Of a stretch of 64,000 nt of DNA, positions 45,701-56,300 are shown piece by piece. Source of the stretch: Theobroma cacao (Eukaryota; Streptophyta; Magnoliopsida; Malvales; Malvaceae); contig NC_030851.1 in NCBI RefSeq assembly GCF_000208745.1, positions 10,830,126-10,894,125 on the forward strand, given 5' to 3'. The first letter of the stretch is position 1. The number at the start of each line of letters is the position of its first letter. The translations under genes were made by a program, and so were the position numbers. The notes under the pieces are model-generated. The model saw only the letters and a list, made by a program, of their open reading frames with translations, did not search any database and was not told where the DNA came from.

Positions 45701-48084
45701 CTTACAGAGGCCAGACACTTTCACGCACTGTCAGAGGAATGATGTACTATTATAGAGCTTTGAAGATGCTGGCTTTCCTTGATTCTGCATCAGAGATGGA
45801 TATTAGAGAAGGGGCACGAGAACTTGGTTCTATGGGGAGAGATGGTGGTTTGGATAGCTTCAACTCTGAGTCACCTTCTTCCAGGAGTTTAAGCAGAGCA
45901 AGTAGTTCTCTAGGTTTGCTATTCAAAGGCCATGAGCAGGGAACCACTTTGATGAAATACACATATGTGGTTGCCTGCCAGATATATGGGGCTCAGAAGG
46001 CTAAAAAGGATCCACATGCTGAGGAAATCTTGTATCTGATGAAACACAATGAAGCCCTTCGAGTTGCCTATGTTGATGAGGTTTCTACAACGAGGGATGA
46101 GACAGAGTATTACTCTGTTCTTGTGAAATATGATCAACAATTGCAGAAGGAGGTGGAGATCTATCGTGTCAAATTGCCTGGTCCATTGAAGCTTGGAGAG
46201 GGTAAACCAGAGAATCAAAACCATGCCCTTATCTTCACCCGTGGTGATGCTGTTCAAACTATAGATATGAACCAAGACAACTATTTTGAGGAGGCACTCA
46301 AAATGCGCAATCTCTTGGAGGAATACAGGCACTACTATGGTATACGAAAGCCCACCATCTTGGGAGTCAGGGAACACATTTTTACCGGTTCTGTTTCCTC
46401 ACTTGCTTGGTTTATGTCAGCTCAAGAAACAAGTTTTGTCACTTTGGGACAGCGTGTCTTGGCAAATCCTCTGAAAATACGAATGCATTATGGACATCCT
46501 GATGTCTTTGACAGGTTTTGGTTCTTGACTCGGGGTGGGATCAGTAAAGCTTCCAGAGTAATTAATATTAGTGAGGACATTTTTGCTGGCTTTAATTGTA
46601 CTTTGCGAGGAGGCAATGTCACACATCATGAATACATCCAGGTTGGAAAAGGAAGGGATGTGGGGCTGAATCAAATATCCATGTTTGAAGCCAAGGTTGC
46701 TAGTGGGAATGGTGAGCAAGTTCTCAGCAGAGATGTCTATAGGCTGGGTCATAGACTGGACTTTTTCCGGATGTTATCATTCTTTTATACTACTGTGGGA
46801 TTTTTTTTCAATACAATGATGGTCATTCTTACTGTATACGCATTTCTTTGGGGCCGACTTTATCTAGCTCTTAGTGGTGTGGAGAAATCTGCCCTGTCTA
46901 ACAGCAGCAGCAACAATAAAGCACTTGGTGCCATCTTAAATCAACAGTTCATCATCCAACTTGGTCTTTTCACTGCCCTTCCAATGATAGTGGAGAATTC
47001 CCTTGAGCATGGATTCCTTCAAGCTATATGGGATTTCTTGACAATGCAGCTTCAGCTTTCATCCGTTTTCTACACATTCTCCATGGGAACCCGTACCCAC
47101 TTCTTTGGCAGGACTGTCCTTCATGGTGGTGCAAAGTATCGGGCAACTGGCCGTGGTTTTGTTGTACAACACAAGAGTTTTGCAGAAAATTACAGACTTT
47201 ATGCACGCAGCCATTTTATAAAGGCTACTGAGCTTGGTCTCATACTTACAGTTTATGCATCTCACAGCCCTATAGCTAAGGACACATTTGTTTACATAGC
47301 TATGACTATCTCAAGTTGGTTTCTTGTCCTATCATGGATTTTGGCCCCTTTTGTATTCAATCCTTCTGGTTTTGATTGGTTAAAGACTGTTTATGACTTT
47401 GATGAATTTATGAATTGGATTTGGTACCGTGGTGGTGTGTTTGCAAAGGCTGAACAGAGCTGGGAAAGATGGTGGTATGAGGAGCAGGATCATCTGCGGA
47501 CAACTGGCCTCTGGGGGAAGCTACTGGAAATAATTTTAGACCTTCGATTCTTCTTTTTCCAGTATGGGATTGTATATCAGCTGGGTATTGCTGCAGGTAA
47601 TACCAGTATTGCTGTTTACTTGCTGTCTTGGATCTACATTTTTGTGGCATTTGGAATTTATTTGGTAATTTCGTATGCTCGGGACAAATATGCAGCTAAG
47701 GATCATATATATTTTCGGCTGGTTCAATTCCTGGTCATCATTCTTGCAATACTTGTTATAATTGCACTGCTAGAGTTCACAGACTTTAAATTTATCGACA
47801 TTTTCACCAGTTTATTGGCTTTTATTCCCACTGGCTGGGGACTAATATTGATTGCCCAAGTCCTTCGGCCCTTTCTGCAATCTACCAGGCTCTGGGATTC
47901 TGTGGTTTCTGTGGCTCGGCTCTATGATATACTATTTGGGGTTATTGTTATGGCCCCTGTGGCATTTTTGTCATGGATGCCTGGATTTCAGTCAATGCAG
48001 ACTAGGATCTTATTTAATGAGGCGTTTAGCAGGGGTCTACGGATCTTCCAGATTGTCACAGGAAAAAAATCGAGTGATTCGTAA
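42769..48084 (+). CDS. CALS12: Callose synthase 12 (PMR4/GSL5-type 1,3-beta-glucan synthase), single coding exon
   Basis: One uninterrupted ORF of 1771 codons, close to the 1780 of Arabidopsis CalS12 (At4g03550), which it matches by recognition over its whole length. The ATG fits the family start MSLR. The N-terminal cytosolic region has YNIIPVHNLLADHPSLRFPE and, at residues about 155-265, the FKS1 domain (RELLYVGLYLLIWGESANLR). Membrane helices occupy about residues 300-560. The glucan synthase domain starts near residue 870 (IPVNLEARRRIAFFSNSLFM) and includes FTRGDAVQTIDMNQDNYFEE, RVINISEDIFAGFNCTLRGG and the UDP-glucose-associated RATG (about residue 1458). C-terminal helices follow. The enzyme makes callose at the plasma membrane; in Arabidopsis it builds wound and papillary callose. 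CalS11/12 genes are intron-poor, unlike other callose synthases. Confidence 0.96.
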   Translation: MSLRYRHGPQSGPPRTAPPEDEPYNIIPVHNLLADHPSLRFPEVRAAAAALRAVGDLRKPPYGQWHPAMDLLDWLSLFFGFQHGNVKNQREHLVLHLANAQMRLTPPPDNIDTLDAGVLRRFRRQLLKNYTSWCSYLGKKSNIWISDSSRSNSDHRRELLYVGLYLLIWGESANLRFMPECICYIFHHMAMELNKILEDYIDENTGQPVMPSISGDNAFLDRVVKPIYETVKAEVESSKNGTAPHSAWRNYDDLNEYFWSRRCFQKLKWPIDVGSNYFVTSSGSKHIGKTGFVEQRSFWNLYRSFDRLWVMLFLFLQAAIIVAWEGKEYPWQALTIRDVQVKVLTVFITWSGMRFLQSLLDAGMQYSRVSRETLGLGVRMVLKAVVAAAWIVIFAVCYGRIWTQRNRDRRWTGEPDRRVVLFLQIAFVFVLPELLALALFVIPWIRNFIEGTNWKIFYLLSWWFQSKSFVGRGLREGLVDNVKYTLFWVLVLTTKFAFSYFLQIKPMIKPTKQLLDLETVKYEWHEIFGGSNKLAVGLLWLPVVFIYLMDIQIWYSIYSSFVGAGVGLFQHLGEIRNIQQLRLRFQFFASAIQFNLMPEEQLLNARGTFRSKFNDAIHRLKLRYGLGRPYRKLESNQVEAHKFALIWNEIITIFREEDIISDREVELLELPQNSWNVRVIRWPCFLLCNELLLALSQAKELVDAPDKWLWYKICKNEYRRCAVIEAYDSIKHMMLEILNVQSEEHSILTVLFQEIDHSIEIEKFTRTFKMTALPQIHMKLIKLVEILNKPKKDVNQVVNTLQALYEIAVRDFIKDKRTIEQLREDGLAPRDPAAMAGLLFENAVKLPDLSDEKFYRQVRRLHTILTSRDSMQTIPVNLEARRRIAFFSNSLFMNMPHAPQVEKMMAFSVLTPYYNEEVLYSKEQLRTENEDGISILYYLQTIYDDEWKNFMERMRREGMVKDDEIWTTKMRDLRLWASYRGQTLSRTVRGMMYYYRALKMLAFLDSASEMDIREGARELGSMGRDGGLDSFNSESPSSRSLSRASSSLGLLFKGHEQGTTLMKYTYVVACQIYGAQKAKKDPHAEEILYLMKHNEALRVAYVDEVSTTRDETEYYSVLVKYDQQLQKEVEIYRVKLPGPLKLGEGKPENQNHALIFTRGDAVQTIDMNQDNYFEEALKMRNLLEEYRHYYGIRKPTILGVREHIFTGSVSSLAWFMSAQETSFVTLGQRVLANPLKIRMHYGHPDVFDRFWFLTRGGISKASRVINISEDIFAGFNCTLRGGNVTHHEYIQVGKGRDVGLNQISMFEAKVASGNGEQVLSRDVYRLGHRLDFFRMLSFFYTTVGFFFNTMMVILTVYAFLWGRLYLALSGVEKSALSNSSSNNKALGAILNQQFIIQLGLFTALPMIVENSLEHGFLQAIWDFLTMQLQLSSVFYTFSMGTRTHFFGRTVLHGGAKYRATGRGFVVQHKSFAENYRLYARSHFIKATELGLILTVYASHSPIAKDTFVYIAMTISSWFLVLSWILAPFVFNPSGFDWLKTVYDFDEFMNWIWYRGGVFAKAEQSWERWWYEEQDHLRTTGLWGKLLEIILDLRFFFFQYGIVYQLGIAAGNTSIAVYLLSWIYIFVAFGIYLVISYARDKYAAKDHIYFRLVQFLVIILAILVIIALLEFTDFKFIDIFTSLLAFIPTGWGLILIAQVLRPFLQSTRLWDSVVSVARLYDILFGVIVMAPVAFLSWMPGFQSMQTRILFNEAFSRGLRIFQIVTGKKSSDS

Positions 48085-49849
48085 TTTGAGGTAATCCATC
48101 AGCACTTACCAATCTGGTTCATGGGTTGCTTTTGCCCAGGGATATATTATTTTGATGCCTGATCGTTTCCTTATTTACTAGTTTAAATGCTAATGGGTGC
48201 TCTGACCAGTGAATAGAGTTATACTTTTGCATAATACTTTTTAAATATGTTCACTTTTTCCTTTTTCAGGAAGATTTTATTTTTTATTTCAAAATGAGAA
48301 ACAGTGAATGGTTTTTATGATTACCTATTTGTGGTTTGCTTGTACATAATTGTCTTTTATGACTTGAATGGTGTTCAATTGTCTCTTTCTAATTGATGGC
48401 TGATTTTTTGTGTTATAGTGCATACTAGATTCCATGGACTTCATCTTTTGTTTTTTTCAGCAAGTTGATTCTGATTGTATGGACATTGAAATCTTCATGC
48501 TTCTGCAATTGTAGAGGCCATCCTTTTTTTTCTCCTTTTTTGGTCTTGGGATTGGTTCATAGTCATCTTTTTAGCTGCATTTATTGGAATAAATATGGGT
48601 TAGGTTGGCTCATACTGTATCCTAAGCTTTGTTAGTTGGGTATATGAAAGTTGTCTGTAAATAATGATTTGTACTCCAGGCTGCAGATTATGGTTATTGC
48701 ATGGTGGGAATGAGAGAGTGGGAGGTATATAGAGTTTTAGTTCTTTCTTGTGATGGGTTCTAAAGGTTTTGTACCCTTTTGCTAATAAACCTTGAAGGCC
48801 TGCTGCACATATTTGTCATTAATATAAGGTCTCTAAACCACAATCATGTGCCTTGCCTATCTGGTATGTTCCGATTTGGGTCCACTGTCTTCTTTTTAGT
48901 GTGTTAGTTTATCTCTTACCATTTAATGGTACTTTATCTCTACCTGAGAAATAATTTCTGTCAATTCCTATATTGTCCTTAGAGATATCTTTATTGTGGT
49001 GTAAATACTCAAAAACAAAATCGAGTATAACAGTGTGGGTAATATTTTTAATACTGAGATTGCTGAGTTGATTCCATCTTGAGAGAGGTACTTTGTACTT
49101 CAAAGCTTTTATTTGGTAGTAGGGTCCATGTTTATAACAGTTTGTTGAAGTTCAGAGACCCAAACCATCACTAGATTGAGATGTATTAATACTCCAATTA
49201 TGCTCAGTTCAGTGCCAGACTGGAAACATACAACAAAATTAAATTCATAACCTGTCTATTCTCCTGTCATTATAAGAAGTTTCTATCTGACCGGTAAAAT
49301 AGCTATCAGGCAGATAGGCATGGGAGCTGAAGTTATTGCGATTTTTTATGCATCAAAGTAACGAATCCTGTGTTCTTGGGATCTGATCTAAAAATAAAGT
49401 TGAGTACCCTTAGTTTTTGATCGAAATATTAGTAAACTTTAAACAACAATAAGTCCAAAATCTGACAGCTTGTTTTTGTTATTGTGTATCACTTCAGCCC
49501 TTCTATTTGGACAGACTTAATCTCAGGTTTCTTGTAGAATGTCAGTGACTTTCATGTTTCTTGGGCCTTAGCCTATTGATGGGATGGTTGACCTGTGAAA
49601 AAGCATAGTTTTACAAGACATTGTCATGGCTTAGAAGTAGGGGGTTTTCAGCATATAACCTTGGGTGCTCGCTGAAGCTGTTTCCATTCAATGCCCTTTG
49701 TAGACATATGAGGCTGTGGCAAACTAGGCCATTCATTTGACTTTCTTGCTAATGACTTTCTTTGGACATTTTTACTAAACAGTGAACAGTGACTGATGTG
49801 GTAGGTAATTCTGAATTTGTTATTAAGAGTATTGGATCACATTTTGCAG
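48085..49849 (+). other. 3' region of CalS12, possible 3' UTR intron
   Basis: Six bases after the stop codon lies GAG|GTAATC, and at 49841-49849 ATTTTGCAG precedes sequence without coding capacity. An intron at 48091-49849 in the 3' UTR is therefore possible; it is equally possible that the transcript ends in the T-rich stretch after the stop. No other gene is seen here. Confidence 0.3.
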
Positions 49850-51915
49850 GTTTGAAGTCAGCATGAGGCTATCTGTTCAAGTTGATTGGGTAGATTTCTT
49901 ATTGCTCTATGGAGATTCTTGTAAGACAAAAGATGAACTCAGCAGGGAGGGAGAGGGCATTTTGATGGATTCCTAATTGCCTGCTTCAGCTTCGTTTACG
50001 ATTGTAATTAAGCTTTTCACACTCCCACTTATTTTTAGTCGGGGGGGAACTTCAAGTTTACCAGCTGTAACTTCCCCACTTTTCTAGTGGTAAAGCTCTT
50101 TGTGCAGTATTTATAGCGAGTATAGTTTAGTGTTGTAGTTTGTGGAGAGAGAGTGCCTACAATATTTGTTATTCTTTTGTCAGAAATGCAGCTATTTTTT
50201 TGCTCACTCGTACTACCCTTTGTTATTCTTACCATATGGGTGAAATTGCTTAACATTCTTCAGCACTTTGTGGTGCTACTGCTACAGTTAACTTTGTTAA
50301 TTCTTGGTCTTAATCAGTCCCCTTTTCTTTCCCCTTTCAGACCAGAGGCTTGTTAATTGCTATGCGACTTTGTTCGTCTGACGCTTACTTCCAGCTTCTC
50401 TCCTACCCGATGTCTCTTTCTAGAAAATTAAAAAAAAAAAAAAGCACTGCTTCTAGTTTGAAACAATAAATAGATCAGTCATCTGGTGGTGGGTATTGGG
50501 CACATGGGATCCAGCGATGGGCCCTTCATTTATCCCAACGCCCGAGGGCCAGGGTAATGGCCTGGCATCCTCATCCGTTAAGCTTCATGAAAGCCCCAGC
50601 ATGCTATTATTGTGATGTTTATCTTAGGGTTTTTTTTTAAAAAAAAAAAATTGGAAGAAGGGATTCCATTTTTATCTCTCTTCTTTTTTTTTTCCAAGGT
50701 TTTCTGTTTCTAATTAAAAAATTGAGAGGTTTAGTTAGTTATAAATACGATTGAAAATATTAATTAACTCTAAATCAATAATCTTTAATTACTATTAAAT
50801 TAATAATTAAGCTCAATTATAATTGAATTATATATTAAATATATCACATCATATATAGTTCAATTATGAAAATTATTGTCATTAATGAAGTTTTACCCCA
50901 GTAGTTTAGAAAACCACTCTTTATCTCTCTTGAAAAAGTAATTGGTGTTAAGATTCAATTAGCCGAACTAATATTTGTTCAAAACTTACTTTAAAGATAA
51001 AAAATACCTTATTTTGTTTCTCCTTTTCCCTTTTTTTCCCTTTCCATTTTTTTTTGTTTTAAATCAATTCTTTATCACTAAATCATTTTTTTCCAAACTA
51101 ATAGTAACTATTTTATTTAACTTAATACATTTATTTCAAAGTTAATATGTAAAATATGTAATTGAAATAGAATATAACTTAATTAAATTTTAATTTACTA
51201 ATAATTAAAAATAATTTTTAAAATAAATTAAATATCTTACTCAACTAAATCTTATAATTTTGCAGTTAAAAAAATTTTGGATAAAGAAAGAAATAAAACA
51301 AGTAATTAATATGTTTGTCTTTTTTATTTAAAGTTCTAAATAATTAACATTGTTACTTTTTCCAAAAGTGAGTGCATTGTCTCTAAATTTCAGAGAATAA
51401 AAAAGCAATTTATAAATTAAGATGGAATTAATATTATTTTTTTATTGGAAATGTGAATGTAATTTCCAAGTAAACCGATATGGAAAATATATTTGAAATG
51501 ATTTTCTACGTCAAGCCGGTTTTTGTATTTCCTTTTTCCGGTCTGAGTCCAGCATCTTCCAGGCATCGAGCGCGATCCGTTATACAGTTAGGGTCTAAAA
51601 CACGAACTGGTCCCGTGTGGATCGTATATCCAAGGCCGACATCAACCGTCATCAATTATATGACCCCACGTTTCCAACCGCGGCATTATGTCAACAGTCC
51701 GCATGACAACGAGTTGAATCCAAGAGATCCAAATTTGCCTTTATCGAAAAGGATCCAAACAATTCTTATTAGTAAACTTGCCAAATTGCATAACGAGCTT
51801 ACAAACAGCTTTCTCTAGTTCTTTTAAAGAGCAAAAAAACAAAAAACAAACTAGTTTCATCATTGATGCTTGTCTGAGTGTGTCAGTGAGTGGAGCCGGA
51901 GTGAAATACTGAAAA
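49850..51915. other. Intergenic, CalS12 to TPC1
   Basis: No supported gene. 50690-51480 is very AT-rich. The ORF at 51480-51818 (112 codons) lies in the TPC1 promoter region and has no known domain. The TPC1 leader probably starts between about 51820 and 51915. Confidence 0.5.
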
Positions 51916-53326
51916 ATGGATAAGCCTCTGCTATTCGGAGAAAGCAGCAACGGCGGTGGAAGGAGAGATCCGTTATATCGTCGCTCTGAAGCTATTACTT
52001 ACGGCTCTCCTTACCAGAAAGCAGCTGCCCTCGTCGATCTGGTCACCTTCTTTATCTTTTATTTCTTCTCGTGATGTTAAACTATTACCGTTGTTAAATG
52101 CCGTTTCAAGAATTGTGTTTACTTTTTTACGTTATAATTTCGTTTTTAGAAGTGTTTTCTTTTTTGCCGATGATTTTAGTTCAAAATGATGTTACATCAT
52201 TTAATCTTTGAATATAACTTCATTTTGACTGTCATTTTCTATTTTTGATTTTGTTTTAGTATATGCTATGGATATAGCGGATGTAGATTTGCGATAGTTC
52301 CCTTGCAATTTCTAGCATATAGTTATAGTTTCAGATGTAATTTGAGATTGTAAGATTTTCAGTTTGTGATCAAATACAACAGTAGAAGAGGTATGACTTT
52401 CCGCAAATTGGCATTTTAATTTTGTATTTTCAAAATTATTGAGATTGTTTTTTTTTTTTGGTGATAATGTTGTGTGATTTTATTAGTTTGTGCTTTTATG
52501 TGTGCACTTTTATCATCGCACTTTGCATTATTTCAATTTCTCTTCCCATTCGCTCTCTGATTAATGCTTAGCAGAGTATCTGAAATACATAATCTTAACA
52601 TTAAAACTGGTAACTAAATTCTTTTATCTATCCTTTTATAAAAATAAAGAAAAAGAAAGAGTGCTTACTTGGTTGGCATGATTTTACAGGCTGAGGATGG
52701 TGTTGGTCTACCTGAGCAAATTCTTGACAAATCAAGCTTTGGAAGTGCTGCAAAGTTCTACTTCATCTTTATTAAATTTGATCTCATTTGGACCCTTAAT
52801 TACTTTGCATTGATTGTCCTAAATTTTTTTGAGGTTAGCATAACCTTTTGTTTTTGGTTGCTGTTGTTTGCTTAAAATTTCAATGCAGGAACCAGGATGG
52901 AAAAGCAAACATGAAAGTTAAAAAAAGAAAGTTTTAGAAATTCTGTGAAGATGATTTTGTAATTCTGAACTTGGTTGACTCTTTGCAGAAGCCTTTGTGG
53001 TGTTTAAGGAGTAGTTCATATTCTTGCAGTGATAGGGAATACTTTTTTCTTGGGCAGTTGCCTTACTTGACTTCCACAGAGTCTCTTATTTATGAGGTAT
53101 GGCAATATAAGTAGATTTTTTTTTTTTATGCAATTCTCAAGTTTATTGCCAAAAAACAGGGCTGTTATGCTTGTGCTATCCTATTGTATTACTCAGGATT
53201 GTGATTTATCTTAAAATGAACCTCAAGTACCAAACAAACAAATGGAGAAAGCAGTGAAGAAATGACTAGAGTTTTGACCGTTTGGTTATAACTTAAGTAC
53301 AAGTTAATTTATTTTTCTTGGGTTTT

Positions 53327-53363
<37 letters not shown>

Positions 53364-56300
53364 GAACTTTGCTTTTGGTAGTATTTGGAAAAATTATCTT
53401 ATTATTATTTATAAATGCTTTTTTCCTTGCTGGCTTTGGTTATGTGCAACATAAGTAGACCCATTTTTTTAGCATTACTAGAAGGCGAAAACCAAGGGGT
53501 ACCATGAGGGCAGGTGCCTTCTATTGGGAATACTCAAGTCACTGCATAGCTATTTTCTTTTTGATGTAAAAAAGAAAAATAGTGACTTTCAGGAATTAGC
53601 AATTTAACTTCTGTTCCTTGATAATTAAATTCACAAACTAATGCTTTTACCCTTTGATTTCTGTATTCTTATGCAGGTTGTGACTCTCCTTCTCTTCATG
53701 ATACATACTTTTTTCCCTATTTTCTATGAAGGGTCCCATATCTATTGGAAACGCCCTCTTAATCAGTTAAAGGTACTTGACCAAGATTCTTTTTTGGATA
53801 CATATCCCTAGTCTCTCTCTCTCTCTCTCTGTTCCTTTTTGCATTTTTATAAAAATGAAAATTCTTTGATGTATGGATTTCTTGAATGTAAGGAAAAAAG
53901 GTAGAAGTTAGAAACATTGGCAAGAATACCTTCCCAAAACTATATTACTAAGATTCTTCAATTTGCATTATCTATCCATGTTAAGCCTGTTTTGGACACC
54001 TCAAATGGACTTGGGTATTAATGTATGATACTCCAAATAGTGTTAGACTTGGGTATTGTCTGACAGCAAAGCCTAAGTCTAATGTTTATGCTCTGTTGAA
54101 CTCTGTCACCTGTTTCCATTAGCAATCTGAAAAAGTATGCCAGTGACTTTCAAGCGAATGGACTTTGGATAGATTTTATTGCTTCAAAGCTAAACAATGC
54201 AGTGTAAGTCTTATAGTTTAAACAAAAAATTGTGGTCTTCTATACTTTTATCACCATAACTAAACAATTTGCAAGTAACTGCTTCTTATGTATGATGTTA
54301 GTCACTGATCATTGCTTGATGATTTAATATGGGCTTTTCACATAGTTTTCTGTGACCTTTATATTATTGTCTTTCCAAAAGGCCTAAAGCTGTATCCTTT
54401 GTTTCTGGAATTCTATGAATAGAGTTTACTATCTTAATTTCCCCCTGATATGAGCCACCTAGTTATCTTTTCAGGATTTAATGTTACAATGCTCTCCTGC
54501 TTTCTTATGATGTAGCCTAACAGTGCATGTTTTGGTTCAATTTCCAGGTCATTTGCCTCTTAATATTGGTGACAGATTTACTGGTTTATGCTCTCTATTT
54601 GTCTCCAGTAACCTTGACATCTCTTCCATTGAGGGTTGCGCCATATGTCAGAGTTATTATTGTCATCCTTAACATTAGGTAGTGAGTGACAAAGTCCATA
54701 CTTTCTGTTTCTTTGAAATCCTTTTCTAAATGTATATGCATGTATTTTATATGTCTTACAGACATCTGTTTGTTCGTGCCATGTCCAGAATTGAGCTTTA
54801 GTCTGCTGAGTGCATGCATGTGGCTTCACAGATGTATGCCTTGAATTTATGCATCACAAAACGTAAATTGGAACAACATTTGCTCTTTTCACTTTTTTTT
54901 TCCCATCATTATCTCCATTAATTCATCTGATCGTATCATATGGATCTACAGAAAATCATAGAGAATTTGAGTATGATTTTAAATAGTGAATTGTGGGAAA
55001 TCTATGGTGTCTCTGTGCTGCTTGGGTTTGCAGCAGACAAAAATGTCAAGCTAGTTTTACACAAGTTATCAATCTTTGATAGCAACATTTAATCTGGCAT
55101 TAAGAATGATTTTATACATCACCAACTGCTTGGTGCCGCCATGAGATAGTGCACAGCATGTACTTTTGTAGAATCAGATTTATTAGGTTTTAGAAATTTG
55201 ACGAGGACATCTCCTACTGTCTTTTAAGCAAACTTCATTGGTTTGTGAGGAGGTTATGTATGGGCCACCTCTCCTTGTTAATCCTTTTTCAGGAACAAGT
55301 TTAAAAGGAAAAATGTCTCGTTTTTGGCTGATGGCATTCTTTACTTGAAAATCATTTTGGTTCTGCACTATCATGTACATAGGTGTTTCTTTCTAGTATA
55401 TTTTTCCATATTTGGATCATCAGGAAACATGTGAAAGATGAGAACTTTAAATTCTTTTTTATTGCCACTGTTTTGGTGCATAAGGTGAAAATAAAGTGGT
55501 GGGGGAAAAAAGTTCCTTTCCCTTTTATATGCATCTCTGCTTTATTTTCTCCTACAGAAAGCATACCAGAAAAATGGTTTGATAATTTTTGGCTTGGTTG
55601 AGGAAAATTTGATCTGCTCGGGGTGGCATAAATTAGTTATTTGTAGAATTTTATGCCCATAATTGAACTTGATTCATCAATTTTGTCAGAGATTATCTTT
55701 TTGACATATGAGTGACCTATTAAACATTATTCTATAAATCTTGATTGAAAATCACATTTTTATTTTGAGGTTTATATATATTACTGACCATTATTGAATA
55801 TCCATGTTTGAAGGAAGATGTGACTTTTGCTTGTACTGATTTCAGCTTCATTCATTTAATGTTTTTTTTTTTTCCACTTTGTTTTTACTTAGGGAATTAC
55901 GAACAAGCATCCTCATTTTGGCTGGAATGATCAAAACATACTTGAATGTCTTGGTTTGTATACTCCTTTTAGTACCATACCAGTATCCATGCCTGCTGTA
56001 ATTTAATTTTAAACAATATGAGTTTGCCTTATGATCTGGTTGAATTCATTGGTCATTAAGTATATACTGCTTAGCTTTTTCCTAGCATGCACTAATTGCT
56101 GTCTCATCTACTTCTACTGCAGGCTTTGTGGCTGCTATTTCTTCTTTTTGCCAGTTGGGTAGCATATGTCATGTTTGAAGATACACAAGAGGGTAAATTG
56201 GTATTTACTTCATATGGTACCACGTTGTATCAGATGTTTGTGTTATTCACCACATCCAACAACCCAGATGTATGGATACCTGCTTACAAGTAAGTTGTGG

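Noticed and set aside
43408..47727. Many ORFs of 60-175 codons on the minus strand under CalS12
   Set aside because: Shadow frames of a conserved plus-strand coding region; none has its own recognisable domain.
51480..51818. 112-codon ORF upstream of TPC1
   Set aside because: No domain, sits in the promoter or leader region of TPC1, and no splice partners seen.
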